Below the pieces are notes generated by a model. The model did no database searches. It had not been told where the DNA came from and worked only from the letters and a program-made list of their open reading frames with translations. Shown one piece after another: positions 42,634 to 51,375 of a DNA stretch of 64,000 bases. The DNA comes from Shewanella khirikhana (lineage in GTDB: Bacteria; Pseudomonadota; Gammaproteobacteria; Enterobacterales; Shewanellaceae). The position numbers and the translations under genes are program-made. Position 1 is the stretch's first letter, and each line of letters begins with the position of its first letter. The DNA is taken from contig NZ_CP020373.1 in NCBI RefSeq assembly GCF_003957745.1, forward strand, positions 1,054,001 to 1,118,000, read 5' to 3'.

Positions 42634-42725
42634 CGCTTGCACATTTCGTTTGCACAGTTTGTTTGTATAAGTCGTTTGCATAAGCCTTTTGCATAAGCCT
42701 TTTGTATAAGTTGCTTGCACAGGTC
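42634..42725. repeat. Seven imperfect 13-14 bp tandem units
   Basis: Units such as CGTTTGCATAAGCC, TTTTGCATAAGCC and TTTTGTATAAGTT follow one another. They lie in the 495-base gap between the nucleotidyltransferase gene and ompW. The rest of the gap shows the FNR-type site and a shorter 12-base repeat (ATCGAACAGGC/ATCGAACAA, about 42830-42850), but no gene. Confidence 0.8.
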
Positions 42726-42983
42726 TCCTGCGCCTCCCACCCGTGCTTTTCACTGCCCTGCATTTATCCGCTGCTGCATTGCTCTGACAACCCAAACGCC
42801 ATGTTGCCGCGCATGGGTTATCGACAGGGCTATCGAACAGGCAATCGAACAAATTATATGAAACATCATGTTGTATAAGGGCTTTTCAGGTCATCAGGCA
42901 GCAAAATCAGTCAGACATTTTGGCTTGATTGTGTGAGCTGGATCGCGCGGATGATACCCAGAATGGGGTATCAGGCTTGGGCG

Positions 42984-42997
42984 TTGATTTGGATCAA
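42984..42997 (+). promoter_or_regulatory. FNR/EtrA-type box before ompW
   Basis: TTGATTTGGATCAA is a perfect TTGAT-N4-ATCAA site, 88 bases before the ompW start. EtrA is the Shewanella FNR homologue, and ompW is known to respond to oxygen in enterobacteria. Confidence 0.8.
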
Positions 42998-43085
42998 GAA
43001 AGTTAACGTCATCGTCTGGCAGGCTAGGCCCCAATTGTTACGGATGTAACTGAAAATAACAAAGCCCACGTGGTTAATGGAGTAA

Positions 43086-43730
43086 ATGATGAAGAAATCT
43101 TATCTGTCTGGTCTGATTGCCGCCTCCCTGCTGTCTGTTGTTTCTGTTTCTGCCATGGCGCATCAGGCTGGTGATATCATCGTTCGTGCCGGTGCTGTGA
43201 CTGTTGCCCCTGAAGAATCAAGCCCTGTGGTTGCCGGTGTAGCCGAGTTTGGCGTAAGCAACAACACTCAGCTGGGTCTGAACTTCGGCTACATGCTGAC
43301 CGACAACTGGGCTATCGAGCTGCTGGCCGCTACCCCATTCAGCCACGATGTGTCTCTGGGCGCGCTGGGCAAAATCGCTGAAACCAAGCACCTGCCACCA
43401 ACTCTGGTTGCTCAGTACTACTTCGGCAATGCCAACTCCGCCTTCCGCCCATACGTGGGTGTGGGTGTGAACTACACCAACTTCTTCGATAATGAATTCA
43501 CCAACGATCTGGATGGCGCCCTGACTGATCTGAGCCTGTCCACCTCTATCGGTTGGGCTGCTCAAGCCGGTTTTGACTACAGCTTCAATAAGAACTGGAT
43601 GCTGAACGCTTCTGTATGGTATGCCGACATCAGCACCGACGTGAAATTCAACATGGGTGGCGAAGCACAGTCTGTGAAGACTGACATCAACCCATGGGTT
43701 TACATGGTGAGCGTAGGTTACAAGTTCTAA
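43086..43730 (+). CDS. ompW: Outer membrane protein OmpW
   Basis: 214 residues (ATG 43086, another at 43089). Signal peptide MMKKSYLSGLIAASLLSVVS cleaved near AMAHQ. The mature protein is an 8-stranded barrel: IIVRAGAVTVAPEESSP, then LGLNFGYMLTDNWAIELLAA, and the usual final strand WVYMVSVGYKF. Small hydrophobic-molecule porin family. Terminator follows. Confidence 0.95.
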   Translation: MMKKSYLSGLIAASLLSVVSVSAMAHQAGDIIVRAGAVTVAPEESSPVVAGVAEFGVSNNTQLGLNFGYMLTDNWAIELLAATPFSHDVSLGALGKIAETKHLPPTLVAQYYFGNANSAFRPYVGVGVNYTNFFDNEFTNDLDGALTDLSLSTSIGWAAQAGFDYSFNKNWMLNASVWYADISTDVKFNMGGEAQSVKTDINPWVYMVSVGYKF

Positions 43731-43758
43731 GGTTTTCCCTTCCCTGCAAACCTTGGAG

Positions 43759-43785
43759 AAAAAAGGCGCCGATGGCGCCTTTTTT
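43759..43785 (+). terminator. Intrinsic terminator after ompW
   Basis: Perfect stem AAAAAAGGCGCC/GGCGCCTTTTTT with loop GAT. Confidence 0.92.
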
Positions 43786-43896
43786 GTGTTTGTTTTTCCG
43801 AAGGAAAAGGACCAGGGCCATTCGCTGCGAACCCTGCCATGTATCTATCTACTTTAAGCACACGCAGAGCAAGCACGGGACTTATTCGCGCCTTCC

Positions 43897-44649
43897 TTAG
43901 TGCTTACCCTTTTTCTTCCAGTGGCGGGTGTTGTAGATATACTCGGGCAGCAGCCGGGTAAGCCAGGCCACCAGCGCCCAGCGGCGGGTGATATAGGCCC
44001 GGCGCTTGCCTTTTTTAAGTGCCCGGATGATTTGCGCTGCCACCTTGGGGAGTGGCGGCAGCCAAAACTGGCTTTGTTGCATCGCCGCTTTATCCAGCAA
44101 GCCCATTTGCAGATCTGTGATGGTAATCGGCAGCTTCAGCCGCTGGGCATGCATCGATAGGCCCTCAAGGTAATTTTGCGCAAAGGCCTTGGAGGCATGG
44201 TAAGCCACTGCCGGGCCGCCACGCTGACCGGCGATGGAGTTAATCGCCCCCAACTGGCCGTAACCTTGTTCGCGAAGTAATCGAAAGGCCGTATTGCAAA
44301 TCAGCGCAAAGCCCTGCACGTTTACCTTGATGATATCGGCTTCCATTTGCCAGGGCAGATCCGGGTGGTAGCTGTTGAGGCCGGTATTGACCAGCACCAA
44401 ATGGGCGCCGCCAAGCTGTTGCCACAGGGATTCAATGGCGTGGGCAGCGGCCTCTGGTTCAGTGATAGGCAACGCAGCCACAGTGATATTGGCTTGGTTT
44501 TGTTCTGCGAGTGAACCGATAAAGTCGTTCATGGCGTCGGGGTCCGGCACCAACAGACCCAGGCGGGTGCCTTCCTGTGTGAGCTGGATCACCAATTCGC
44601 GTCCAAGTTGTGAGCTGGCGCCCACAATTATCGCAGTTGCTTGAGTCAT
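43897..44649 (-). CDS. SDR-family oxidoreductase
   Basis: 250 residues, ATG 44649. Cofactor motif IIVGASSQLGRELVIQL, NTG in place of NAG, and an intact catalytic set: Ser in AINSIAGQRGG and YHASK. The C-terminus is strongly basic with a hydrophobic stretch (KKGKRRAYITRRWALVAWLT), as in membrane-associated SDRs acting on lipids or sterol-like substrates. Substrate unknown. It is transcribed toward ompW and divergent from the second YbaY-like gene. Confidence 0.8.
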   Translation of the reverse strand: MTQATAIIVGASSQLGRELVIQLTQEGTRLGLLVPDPDAMNDFIGSLAEQNQANITVAALPITEPEAAAHAIESLWQQLGGAHLVLVNTGLNSYHPDLPWQMEADIIKVNVQGFALICNTAFRLLREQGYGQLGAINSIAGQRGGPAVAYHASKAFAQNYLEGLSMHAQRLKLPITITDLQMGLLDKAAMQQSQFWLPPLPKVAAQIIRALKKGKRRAYITRRWALVAWLTRLLPEYIYNTRHWKKKGKH

Positions 44650-44767
44650 AAAGTATTTTTGCCGTGAACTGAGGCTAACATGATAGGGCTAAAGCCACAG
44701 GTGAACAAGATTCAATAATGGATGTATAGACATCCGGAAGTCTTGATGTATGATCTGGGAGGATCCA

Positions 44768-45181
44768 ATGATGAAGAAATGGTTACTGAGTGCCGCCTTG
44801 CCAATGGCTGCCATGATAGGGGCAGCAGGGCTGACGGGTTGCGCCTCCACTGAAAACAATGTGGAGATCAGTGGCAGTGTGTGGTTTCGCGAGCGTATCG
44901 CGCTGCCGCCGGAGTCTGTGCTCACGGTACAGGTGCAGGATGTATCCCGTATGGATGTGGCTGCCGAAGTGCTGGGTGAGATGGCGGTAACTGTGCAGGC
45001 GGTGCCAAAGGATTTTCTGTTCGTGTTCAAGCGCGATCAGTTTAAGCCTGGGCACACCTACGCCATAGGTGCACGGATAACCAAAGACGATAAGCTTTTG
45101 TTTATCAACACACAAAGCTACACAGTGGATCTCAATCAGCCCACCGGTATGTCGGTGATGCTGGAGAAAGTAGGGCGCTGA
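44768..45181 (+). CDS. YbaY-like lipoprotein (copy 2)
   Basis: 137 residues from ATG 44768 (MMKKWLLSAALPMAAMIGAA), with GGGAGG upstream. Lipobox LTGC. The mature domain SVWFRERIALPPESVLTVQV and NTQSYTVDLNQPTGMSVMLE resembles copy 1 (41500-41919) in pattern but is clearly diverged. It is 53 bases before metA and may share its transcript. Confidence 0.85.
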   Translation: MMKKWLLSAALPMAAMIGAAGLTGCASTENNVEISGSVWFRERIALPPESVLTVQVQDVSRMDVAAEVLGEMAVTVQAVPKDFLFVFKRDQFKPGHTYAIGARITKDDKLLFINTQSYTVDLNQPTGMSVMLEKVGR

Positions 45182-45234
45182 GTCGGGGTAACCGGCAGCG
45201 GCGCCCGCGGATTTAATCAATCGAGAGGCGCGGT

Positions 45235-46185
45235 ATGCCGGTTAAGATCCCAGATAACCTGCCAGCGGCAGAAATTCTGTCAGCTGAAAATATCTTTGTG
45301 ATGTCCGAGACTCGGGCGGCCAATCAGGACATACGTCCGATGAAGGTGCTTATTCTCAATCTGATGCCCAACAAGATTGAGACTGAGACCCAGCTGCTGC
45401 GTCTGCTTGGCAACACGCCTTTGCAGGTGGATGTGGACTTGCTGCGTATTCACGACAAAGAGTCCCGCCACACATCCATCGACCATATGAACACCTTCTA
45501 TCGCGACTTTGAGGATGTTCGTCACAAGAATTACGACGGTCTTATCATCACAGGTGCGCCCCTGGGGCAGCTCGATTTCGAAGATGTGACTTACTGGGAC
45601 CATATTCGTGAAATCATCGACTGGTCCCAAAGCCACGTGACCTCAGTGCTGTTCCTGTGCTGGGCTGCCCATGCCGGGCTGTATCATCTGTATGGCGTTA
45701 AGCGGCAATTGCTTGAAACCAAACGCTCCGGTGTCTATGTTCACACCCGAAGCTGTGAGCATCATCCGCTGCTGCGCGGTTTCGATGAAGAGTTTTTCGC
45801 GCCCCATTCCCGCTATGCCGAAATTCCGGTAGCCGAGCTGCATGCCCACCCTGAGTTGCAGGTGCTGGCCGAATCTGAAGAGGCCGGTGCCTATCTGGTG
45901 CTGAGCCGTGATAATCGCAATCTGTTTGTGATTGGTCACCCCGAATACCAAAAATCCACTTTAAGTGATGAATATCATCGGGATTTGGCTGCCGGTATCG
46001 ACCCGGAAGTCCCCAGAAATTACTTTCGCAACGACGACCCGACCCAGACGCCGGTGGCCCGCTGGCATGGCCATGGCAGCCTGCTGGTAAGCAACTGGCT
46101 CAACTACTATGTGTACCAGTTGACGCCCTATGATTTATCGGACATGAGCGCCATTACCCCTTGGGAAGAGGGCGAAAGGTCCTGA
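45235..46185 (+). CDS. metA: Homoserine O-succinyltransferase
   Basis: 316 residues. Family signature MPVKIPDNLPAAEILSAENI and LILNLMPNKIETETQLLRLL; catalytic Cys142 in LFLCWAAHAGLYHLYG, catalytic His in IGHPEYQ and Glu in DEYHRDL. It acylates homoserine at the start of methionine synthesis. Substrate (succinyl- versus acetyl-CoA) cannot be fixed by eye. No MetJ box was found in the short upstream gap. Confidence 0.94.
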   Translation: MPVKIPDNLPAAEILSAENIFVMSETRAANQDIRPMKVLILNLMPNKIETETQLLRLLGNTPLQVDVDLLRIHDKESRHTSIDHMNTFYRDFEDVRHKNYDGLIITGAPLGQLDFEDVTYWDHIREIIDWSQSHVTSVLFLCWAAHAGLYHLYGVKRQLLETKRSGVYVHTRSCEHHPLLRGFDEEFFAPHSRYAEIPVAELHAHPELQVLAESEEAGAYLVLSRDNRNLFVIGHPEYQKSTLSDEYHRDLAAGIDPEVPRNYFRNDDPTQTPVARWHGHGSLLVSNWLNYYVYQLTPYDLSDMSAITPWEEGERS

Positions 46186-46187
46186 TA

Positions 46188-46229
46188 GATAAACAAAAAG
46201 GCCGGTATTCACCGGCCTTTTTGTTTATC
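46188..46229 (+). terminator. Intrinsic terminator after metA, 19-bp perfect stem
   Basis: GATAAACAAAAAGGCCGGT (46188-46206) and its exact complement at 46211-46229, with a 4-base loop ATTC and an internal T-run. Unusually long and perfect. Confidence 0.92.
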
Positions 46230-46326
46230 TGCTCTCCTTAGCTGCGACACAGCAACCCCGGGTGTAAATCCAGAGTGACAAAGCCGCTGCCAGAAAAAGC
46301 GCCATCTTAGACCAATTTCCACTTGC

Positions 46327-46342
46327 TTTACGTTCGCGTAAA
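46327..46342 (+). promoter_or_regulatory. Putative LiuR operator before the branched-chain operon
   Basis: TTTACGTTCGCGTAAA, a perfect inverted repeat of TTTACG around TTCG. It lies 95 bases before the thiolase start. Same pattern as the site before liuR (32609-32624). Confidence 0.78.
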
Positions 46343-46436
46343 CGTCACATTCAATGCATCGGGTCGCAAACTGCGACAGCAATCACATTTGCCCGTTGTT
46401 TTTGAATAGGGCACGACAAGCAATTGGAGTCAGAAA

Positions 46437-47615
46437 ATGAGCGTATCGGATATCGTCATTGTCGCGGCAAAGCGTACTGCCATGGGCGGTTTTCAGGGCA
46501 GTCTGTCAGAGGTGGCATCACCCAAACTCGCCGCCACCGCAGTGAAAGCCCTGCTGGATGACACTGGCCTTGACGGCGCCAAAGTCGACGAGCTCCTGAT
46601 GGGCTGCGTACTGCCCGCAGGTTTGGGTCAGGCGCCAGCGCGTCAGGCCGCACTGGGCGCAGGTCTGCCGCTGTCAGTGGGCGCCACCACAGTTAACAAG
46701 GTGTGTGGCTCTGGCATGAAAACCGTGATGCTGGCCCATGACCTTATCAAAGCAGGCAGCGCCAATGTGGTGATTGCCGGTGGTATGGAAAGCATGAGTC
46801 AGGCGCCATACCTGCTCGACAAGGCCCGTGGCGGTATGCGCATGGGCCATGGCAAGGTGCTGGATCACATGTTCCTCGATGGCCTTGAAGACGCCTACAC
46901 CGGCGGCGCCATGGGCACGTTCGCCCAGAAAACCGCCGATGACTACGGTCTGACCCGCGAGTCGATGGACGCCTTTGCGTTAAGCTCACTGGAAAAAGCC
47001 AATGCCGCCATCAACTCAGGTGCCTTTGAAGCCGAAATCGTGCCCGTGACTGTGTCCAGCCGTAAAGGCGATGTGGAAGTGAAAGTTGACGAGCAGCCAG
47101 GCAACGCCCGTCCCGAAAAAATTCCTACACTGCGCCCAGCCTTTGCCAAAGACGGCACCATCACCGCCGCCAACTCATCCTCCATCTCCGACGGCGCCGC
47201 CGCACTGATGCTGATGAGCCGTGACCAGGCCGATGCTCTGGGGCTGACGGTACTCGCCACCATCAAGGGCCACAGCACCCATGCCCAGGAGCCCGCCATG
47301 TTCACCACAGCGCCGGTTGGCGCCATGAACAAGCTGCTCTCAAATGTGGGCTGGAGCAAAGATGAGGTTGATTTGTTTGAAATCAACGAAGCCTTCGCCA
47401 TGGTGACCATGCTGGCCATCAGCGAACTTAAGCTCGATGCCGCCAAGGTAAACGTCAATGGTGGCGCCTGTGCCCTTGGTCATCCTATTGGCTGTTCCGG
47501 CGCCCGGGTACTGGTGACGCTCATTTACGCCCTCAAGGCCCGAGGCCTCAAGCGCGGCGTGGCCTCTTTGTGCATCGGCGGCGGCGAAGCCACTGCCATG
47601 GCCATCGAAGTGTAA
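46437..47615 (+). CDS. Acetyl-CoA C-acyltransferase (thiolase)
   Basis: 392 residues. Active-site Cys in VNKVCGSGMKTVMLAHD, His in NVNGGACALGHPIGCSGARV, and the final Cys region ASLCIGGGEATAMAIE. First gene of the seven-gene operon. Here it should cleave 2-methylacetoacetyl-CoA from isoleucine into acetyl-CoA and propionyl-CoA; it could also act on acetoacetyl-CoA. In Shewanella the operon has been called ivdA-G as I recall; this would be ivdA. Confidence 0.9.
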   Translation: MSVSDIVIVAAKRTAMGGFQGSLSEVASPKLAATAVKALLDDTGLDGAKVDELLMGCVLPAGLGQAPARQAALGAGLPLSVGATTVNKVCGSGMKTVMLAHDLIKAGSANVVIAGGMESMSQAPYLLDKARGGMRMGHGKVLDHMFLDGLEDAYTGGAMGTFAQKTADDYGLTRESMDAFALSSLEKANAAINSGAFEAEIVPVTVSSRKGDVEVKVDEQPGNARPEKIPTLRPAFAKDGTITAANSSSISDGAAALMLMSRDQADALGLTVLATIKGHSTHAQEPAMFTTAPVGAMNKLLSNVGWSKDEVDLFEINEAFAMVTMLAISELKLDAAKVNVNGGACALGHPIGCSGARVLVTLIYALKARGLKRGVASLCIGGGEATAMAIEV

Positions 47616-47728
47616 CTATTCAGGACTCTTGCAAGCAGCAATCAACAAGACACCAGGAGCGAGCGGGCGCAGCCATTCATAATTCCTATAAGGCGCGCCG
47701 CGACCTCTGACCCTCAAAAGGAAGCGAT

Positions 47729-49222
47729 ATGACCACACAAGTTAAGCATTACATCGATGGCGAGTTCACCCTGGGACAAGGTGAGCGGGTAATCACAGTC
47801 ACCAACCCGGCCAACAATCAGCCGATTGCCCAGGTGCGCTGTGCCAGCGATGACGAAGTGCATGGCGCCATCGCCAGTGCCAAGGCGGCGTTCCAAAGTT
47901 GGAAGGAAGTGCCTGTGTCTGAGCGTGCCCGGGTGATGCTGCGCTATCAGGCGCTGCTCAAAGAGCACCACGACGAACTGGCCACCATTCTTGCCAAGGA
48001 AACCGGCAAGACCTTCGAAGATGCCAAAGGCGATGTGTGGCGCGGCATTGAAGTGGCCGAACATGCCTGCAATATTGCCTCCTTGCTGATGGGCGAAACC
48101 GTGGAAAACGTGGCCCGTAAAATTGACACCTACTCCTACACCCAGCCGCTGGGCGTATGCGCCGGTATTACCCCATTTAACTTCCCGGCGATGATCCCGC
48201 TGTGGATGTTCCCGCTCGCCATCGCCTGCGGTAACACCTTTGTGCTCAAACCTTCCGAGCAAGACCCCATGACCCCGCAGCGTCTGGCCGAGCTGTTTGA
48301 ACAGGCAGGAGCCCCCAAGGGCGTGCTGCAACTGGTTCATGGCGACAAGAGCGCGGTGGACATTCTGCTGACCCATCCTGACATCAAGGCCATCTCCTTT
48401 GTGGGTTCAGTGGGTGTGGGCCAGTACGTGTACAAGACGGGTACCGATAACTTAAAGCGGGTGCAGGCGTTTGCCGGTGCCAAGAATCACTGCGTGATCA
48501 TGCCGGATGCCAACAAGCAGCAGGTGATCAATAACCTGGTGGGCGCCTCTGTGGGCGCAGCCGGTCAGCGCTGTATGGCGATTTCGGTGGCCGTATTTGT
48601 GGGCGCCGCTAAAGAATGGATCCCTGAGCTCAAAGAGGCGCTCGCCAAGGTGCGTCCGGGCCTTTGGGACGATAAAGACGCAGGTTACGGCCCGCTTATC
48701 AGCCCTGCCGCCAAAGAGCGGGTGCTGAAACTTATCGCTCAGGGCAAGGCCGAGGGCGCCGAGTGTCTGCTGGATGGCTCCGATTTCACCGTTGCAGGCT
48801 ATGAGTCCGGCAACTGGGTTGGCCCGACCATGTTCGACAAGGTCACCACCGACATGAGCATCTACAAAGAAGAAATCTTCGGCCCTGTGCTCTGCTGTAT
48901 GGAAGTGGACGAGCTGGAAGAGGCCATTGAGCTGGTGAACAAGTCGCCCTACGGCAACGGCACCTCCATCTTCACCGCCAGCGGCGCCGCCGCCCGTAAA
49001 TACCAGCACGAAATCGAAGTGGGTCAGGTGGGGATTAACGTGCCTATCCCTGTGCCGCTGCCGTTTTTCTCCTTCACAGGTTGGAAGGGCAGCTTCTACG
49101 GCGATCAGCACGCCTATGGCAAGCAGGCGGTGCGTTTCTTTACCGAGACCAAAACCATCACCTGTCGCTGGTTTGAAGACGATATTCCCCATGGCCCCAA
49201 TATGACCATCGCCCTGCGCTAA
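47729..49222 (+). CDS. mmsA: Methylmalonate-semialdehyde dehydrogenase (CoA-acylating)
   Basis: 497 residues of the aldehyde dehydrogenase superfamily. Cofactor segment GVCAGITPFNFPAMIPLWMF, FVGSVGVGQYV, and the active Cys in GAAGQRCMAISVAV. This is the MmsA form, which makes propionyl-CoA from methylmalonate semialdehyde and CoA, the end of valine degradation. Start ATG 47729, after AAAAGGAAGC. The 113-base gap from the thiolase gene has no terminator. Confidence 0.94.
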   Translation: MTTQVKHYIDGEFTLGQGERVITVTNPANNQPIAQVRCASDDEVHGAIASAKAAFQSWKEVPVSERARVMLRYQALLKEHHDELATILAKETGKTFEDAKGDVWRGIEVAEHACNIASLLMGETVENVARKIDTYSYTQPLGVCAGITPFNFPAMIPLWMFPLAIACGNTFVLKPSEQDPMTPQRLAELFEQAGAPKGVLQLVHGDKSAVDILLTHPDIKAISFVGSVGVGQYVYKTGTDNLKRVQAFAGAKNHCVIMPDANKQQVINNLVGASVGAAGQRCMAISVAVFVGAAKEWIPELKEALAKVRPGLWDDKDAGYGPLISPAAKERVLKLIAQGKAEGAECLLDGSDFTVAGYESGNWVGPTMFDKVTTDMSIYKEEIFGPVLCCMEVDELEEAIELVNKSPYGNGTSIFTASGAAARKYQHEIEVGQVGINVPIPVPLPFFSFTGWKGSFYGDQHAYGKQAVRFFTETKTITCRWFEDDIPHGPNMTIALR

Positions 49223-49336
49223 GCGCCGGGGTTGGTGCAGACCTATCAGACAACAAGACAGCAACTTAAAACAGGCAGGCCGGCGTTATCGCCGGCCATC
49301 ACATGAAGTGACCCCAGAGTCACGGGAGCAGTCAAG

Positions 49337-50494
49337 ATGGATTTCAATTTAAACGAAGATCAACGCCAGTTCGCCGAACTTGCCCGCCAGTTCGCCGCAG
49401 ATGAGCTCACTCCCTTCGCCGGTAAGTGGGACGAAGAACATCATTTCCCGAAAGACGTTATTCAAAAGGCCGGTGAGCTGGGTTTTTGCTCACTCTATTC
49501 CCCCGAGTCCGAAGGTGGCATGGGCCTGTCACGGCTCGACTCTTCCATCATTTTTGAAGAGCTTTCAAAAGGTTGTACCGCCACCACCGCCATGCTGACC
49601 ATTCACAATATGGCCACCTGGATGGTGACGACCTGGGGCACTGAAGCGTTTCGCGCCGACTGGTCCGAGGCTTTGACCACAGGTGCCAAGCTCGCGTCCT
49701 ACTGCCTCACCGAACCCGGTGCCGGCAGTGATGCCGCTTCGCTTACCACCAAGGCGGTGCGTGAGGGCGACGAATATGTGATTAACGGCAGCAAGATGTT
49801 TATCTCGGGCGCCGGTGCCACCGAGCTTCTGGTGGTGATGTGCCGCACCGGCGAAGCCGGTCCCAAGGGCATTTCTGCCATCGCCATTCCCGCAGATGCC
49901 GAAGGGGTGATTTACGGCAAGGCCGAAGACAAGATGGGCTGGAATGCCCAGCCGACCCGCCTTATTACCTTTGAAAATGTACGGGTGCCGGTGCAAAACC
50001 TGCTGGGCGATGAAGGCCAGGGCTTTACCTTTGCCATGAAGGGCCTGGATGGTGGCCGTATCAATATCGCTACCTGCTCTGTGGGCACGGCCCAGGCCGC
50101 CCTTGAGCGCTCAATTGCCTATATGAACGAGCGCAAACAGTTCGGTAAGCCGCTGGCTGCCTTCCAGGCGCTGCAGTTCAAGCTCGCCGACATGGCCACC
50201 GAACTGGTGGCTGCCCGTCAAATGGTGCGTCTGGCCGCCTTTAAACTCGACAGTCAGGACCCTGAGGCCACCGCATACTGCGCCATGGCCAAGCGTTTTG
50301 CCACCGACATCGGCTTTGCGGTGTGCGACGCCGCACTGCAAATTCATGGCGGCTATGGTTATATCCGTGAGTATCCGCTGGAGCGTCATTTCCGCGATGT
50401 GCGGGTGCATCAAATTCTGGAAGGCACCAACGAGATCATGCGCCTTATCATCTCCCGTCGCCTGCTGGACGAAAACGCCCACGACATTCTCTGA
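49337..50494 (+). CDS. Acyl-CoA dehydrogenase, isobutyryl-CoA dehydrogenase-like
   Basis: 385 residues. Motifs ASYCLTEPGAGSDAASLTTK, YVINGSKMFISGAGATELLV and the C-terminal LQIHGGYGYIREYPLERHFR with ILEGTNEIMRLIISRRLL. In this operon it should oxidise isobutyryl-CoA (valine) and perhaps 2-methylbutyryl-CoA (isoleucine). Start ATG 49337 after ACGGGAGCAGTCAAG. It is distinct from LiuA in the other operon. Confidence 0.9.
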   Translation: MDFNLNEDQRQFAELARQFAADELTPFAGKWDEEHHFPKDVIQKAGELGFCSLYSPESEGGMGLSRLDSSIIFEELSKGCTATTAMLTIHNMATWMVTTWGTEAFRADWSEALTTGAKLASYCLTEPGAGSDAASLTTKAVREGDEYVINGSKMFISGAGATELLVVMCRTGEAGPKGISAIAIPADAEGVIYGKAEDKMGWNAQPTRLITFENVRVPVQNLLGDEGQGFTFAMKGLDGGRINIATCSVGTAQAALERSIAYMNERKQFGKPLAAFQALQFKLADMATELVAARQMVRLAAFKLDSQDPEATAYCAMAKRFATDIGFAVCDAALQIHGGYGYIREYPLERHFRDVRVHQILEGTNEIMRLIISRRLLDENAHDIL

Positions 50495-50565
50495 TTTGCC
50501 AGTGACTTTGACTGAATAGTAATGTCGACTGAATAGAGACGTCGAAAGAATAAGGAATTATTGCC

Positions 50566-51339
50566 ATGGCTTTTTTGATTGAACGTATCGAAGGCAACAC
50601 CGCCATTCTCACCATCAGCAACCCGCCGGCCAACACCTGGACCCGCGAGAGCCTGAATGAGTTGAAGGAAAAGGTACTCGAGCTCAATGACAACAACGAG
50701 ATTTATGCGCTGGTGCTGACCGGCGAAGGGCAGAAGTTCTTTTCCGCTGGCGCCGACTTAAAACTCTTTGCCGATGGCGACAAAGGCAACGCCGCCACCA
50801 TGGCCAAGGCCTTTGGTGAAGCGTTCGAGACCTTGAGTGCGTTTCGTGGTGTATCCATCGCTGCCATCAATGGCTATGCCATGGGCGGCGGCCTGGAAGT
50901 GGCGCTGGCCTGTGATATCCGCATCGCCGAAATTCAGGCGGTGATGGCGTTGCCGGAAGCCACAGTGGGCCTGTTGCCCTGCGCCGGTGGTACCCAAAAC
51001 CTGACTGCGCTGGTGGGCGAGGGCTGGGCGAAGCGAATGATCCTCTGCGGCGAGCGTATCGATGCTACCAAGGCACTGAATCTTGGACTGGTGGAAGAAG
51101 TGGTGGAGACCGGCGAAGCGCTCGATGCCGCCATCGCCCTGGCCGCCAAGGTTGCCAAACAAAGTCCCTCTGCCGTGGCCGTGTGCAAAAAGCTTATTCA
51201 AAGCGGTCGCAGTATGCCGCGCACCCAGGCGCTGCCAATCGAGCGTGAACTTTTTATCGGACTTTTTGATACCGAAGATCAGGCCGAAGGGGTGAATGCC
51301 TTCCTCGAGAAGCGTGCCGCCGTATGGAAAAACCGCTGA
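50566..51339 (+). CDS. Enoyl-CoA hydratase
   Basis: 257 residues, crotonase family. Oxyanion segments FFSAGADLKLFADGDKGN and AAINGYAMGGGLEVALACDI, acid segment ALPEATVGLLPCAGGTQNLT. It hydrates methacrylyl-CoA or tiglyl-CoA in the valine and isoleucine routes. ATG 50566 lies 71 bases after the dehydrogenase gene. Confidence 0.9.
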   Translation: MAFLIERIEGNTAILTISNPPANTWTRESLNELKEKVLELNDNNEIYALVLTGEGQKFFSAGADLKLFADGDKGNAATMAKAFGEAFETLSAFRGVSIAAINGYAMGGGLEVALACDIRIAEIQAVMALPEATVGLLPCAGGTQNLTALVGEGWAKRMILCGERIDATKALNLGLVEEVVETGEALDAAIALAAKVAKQSPSAVAVCKKLIQSGRSMPRTQALPIERELFIGLFDTEDQAEGVNAFLEKRAAVWKNR

Positions 51340-51375
51340 GGCCATGCCTTGGACGCTGACACGCAAGGAGACAGC

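Noticed and set aside
42209..42900. Possible small genes in the gap before ompW
   Set aside because: The only frame of note (42565-42852 minus) runs through the tandem repeats and has a low-complexity product.
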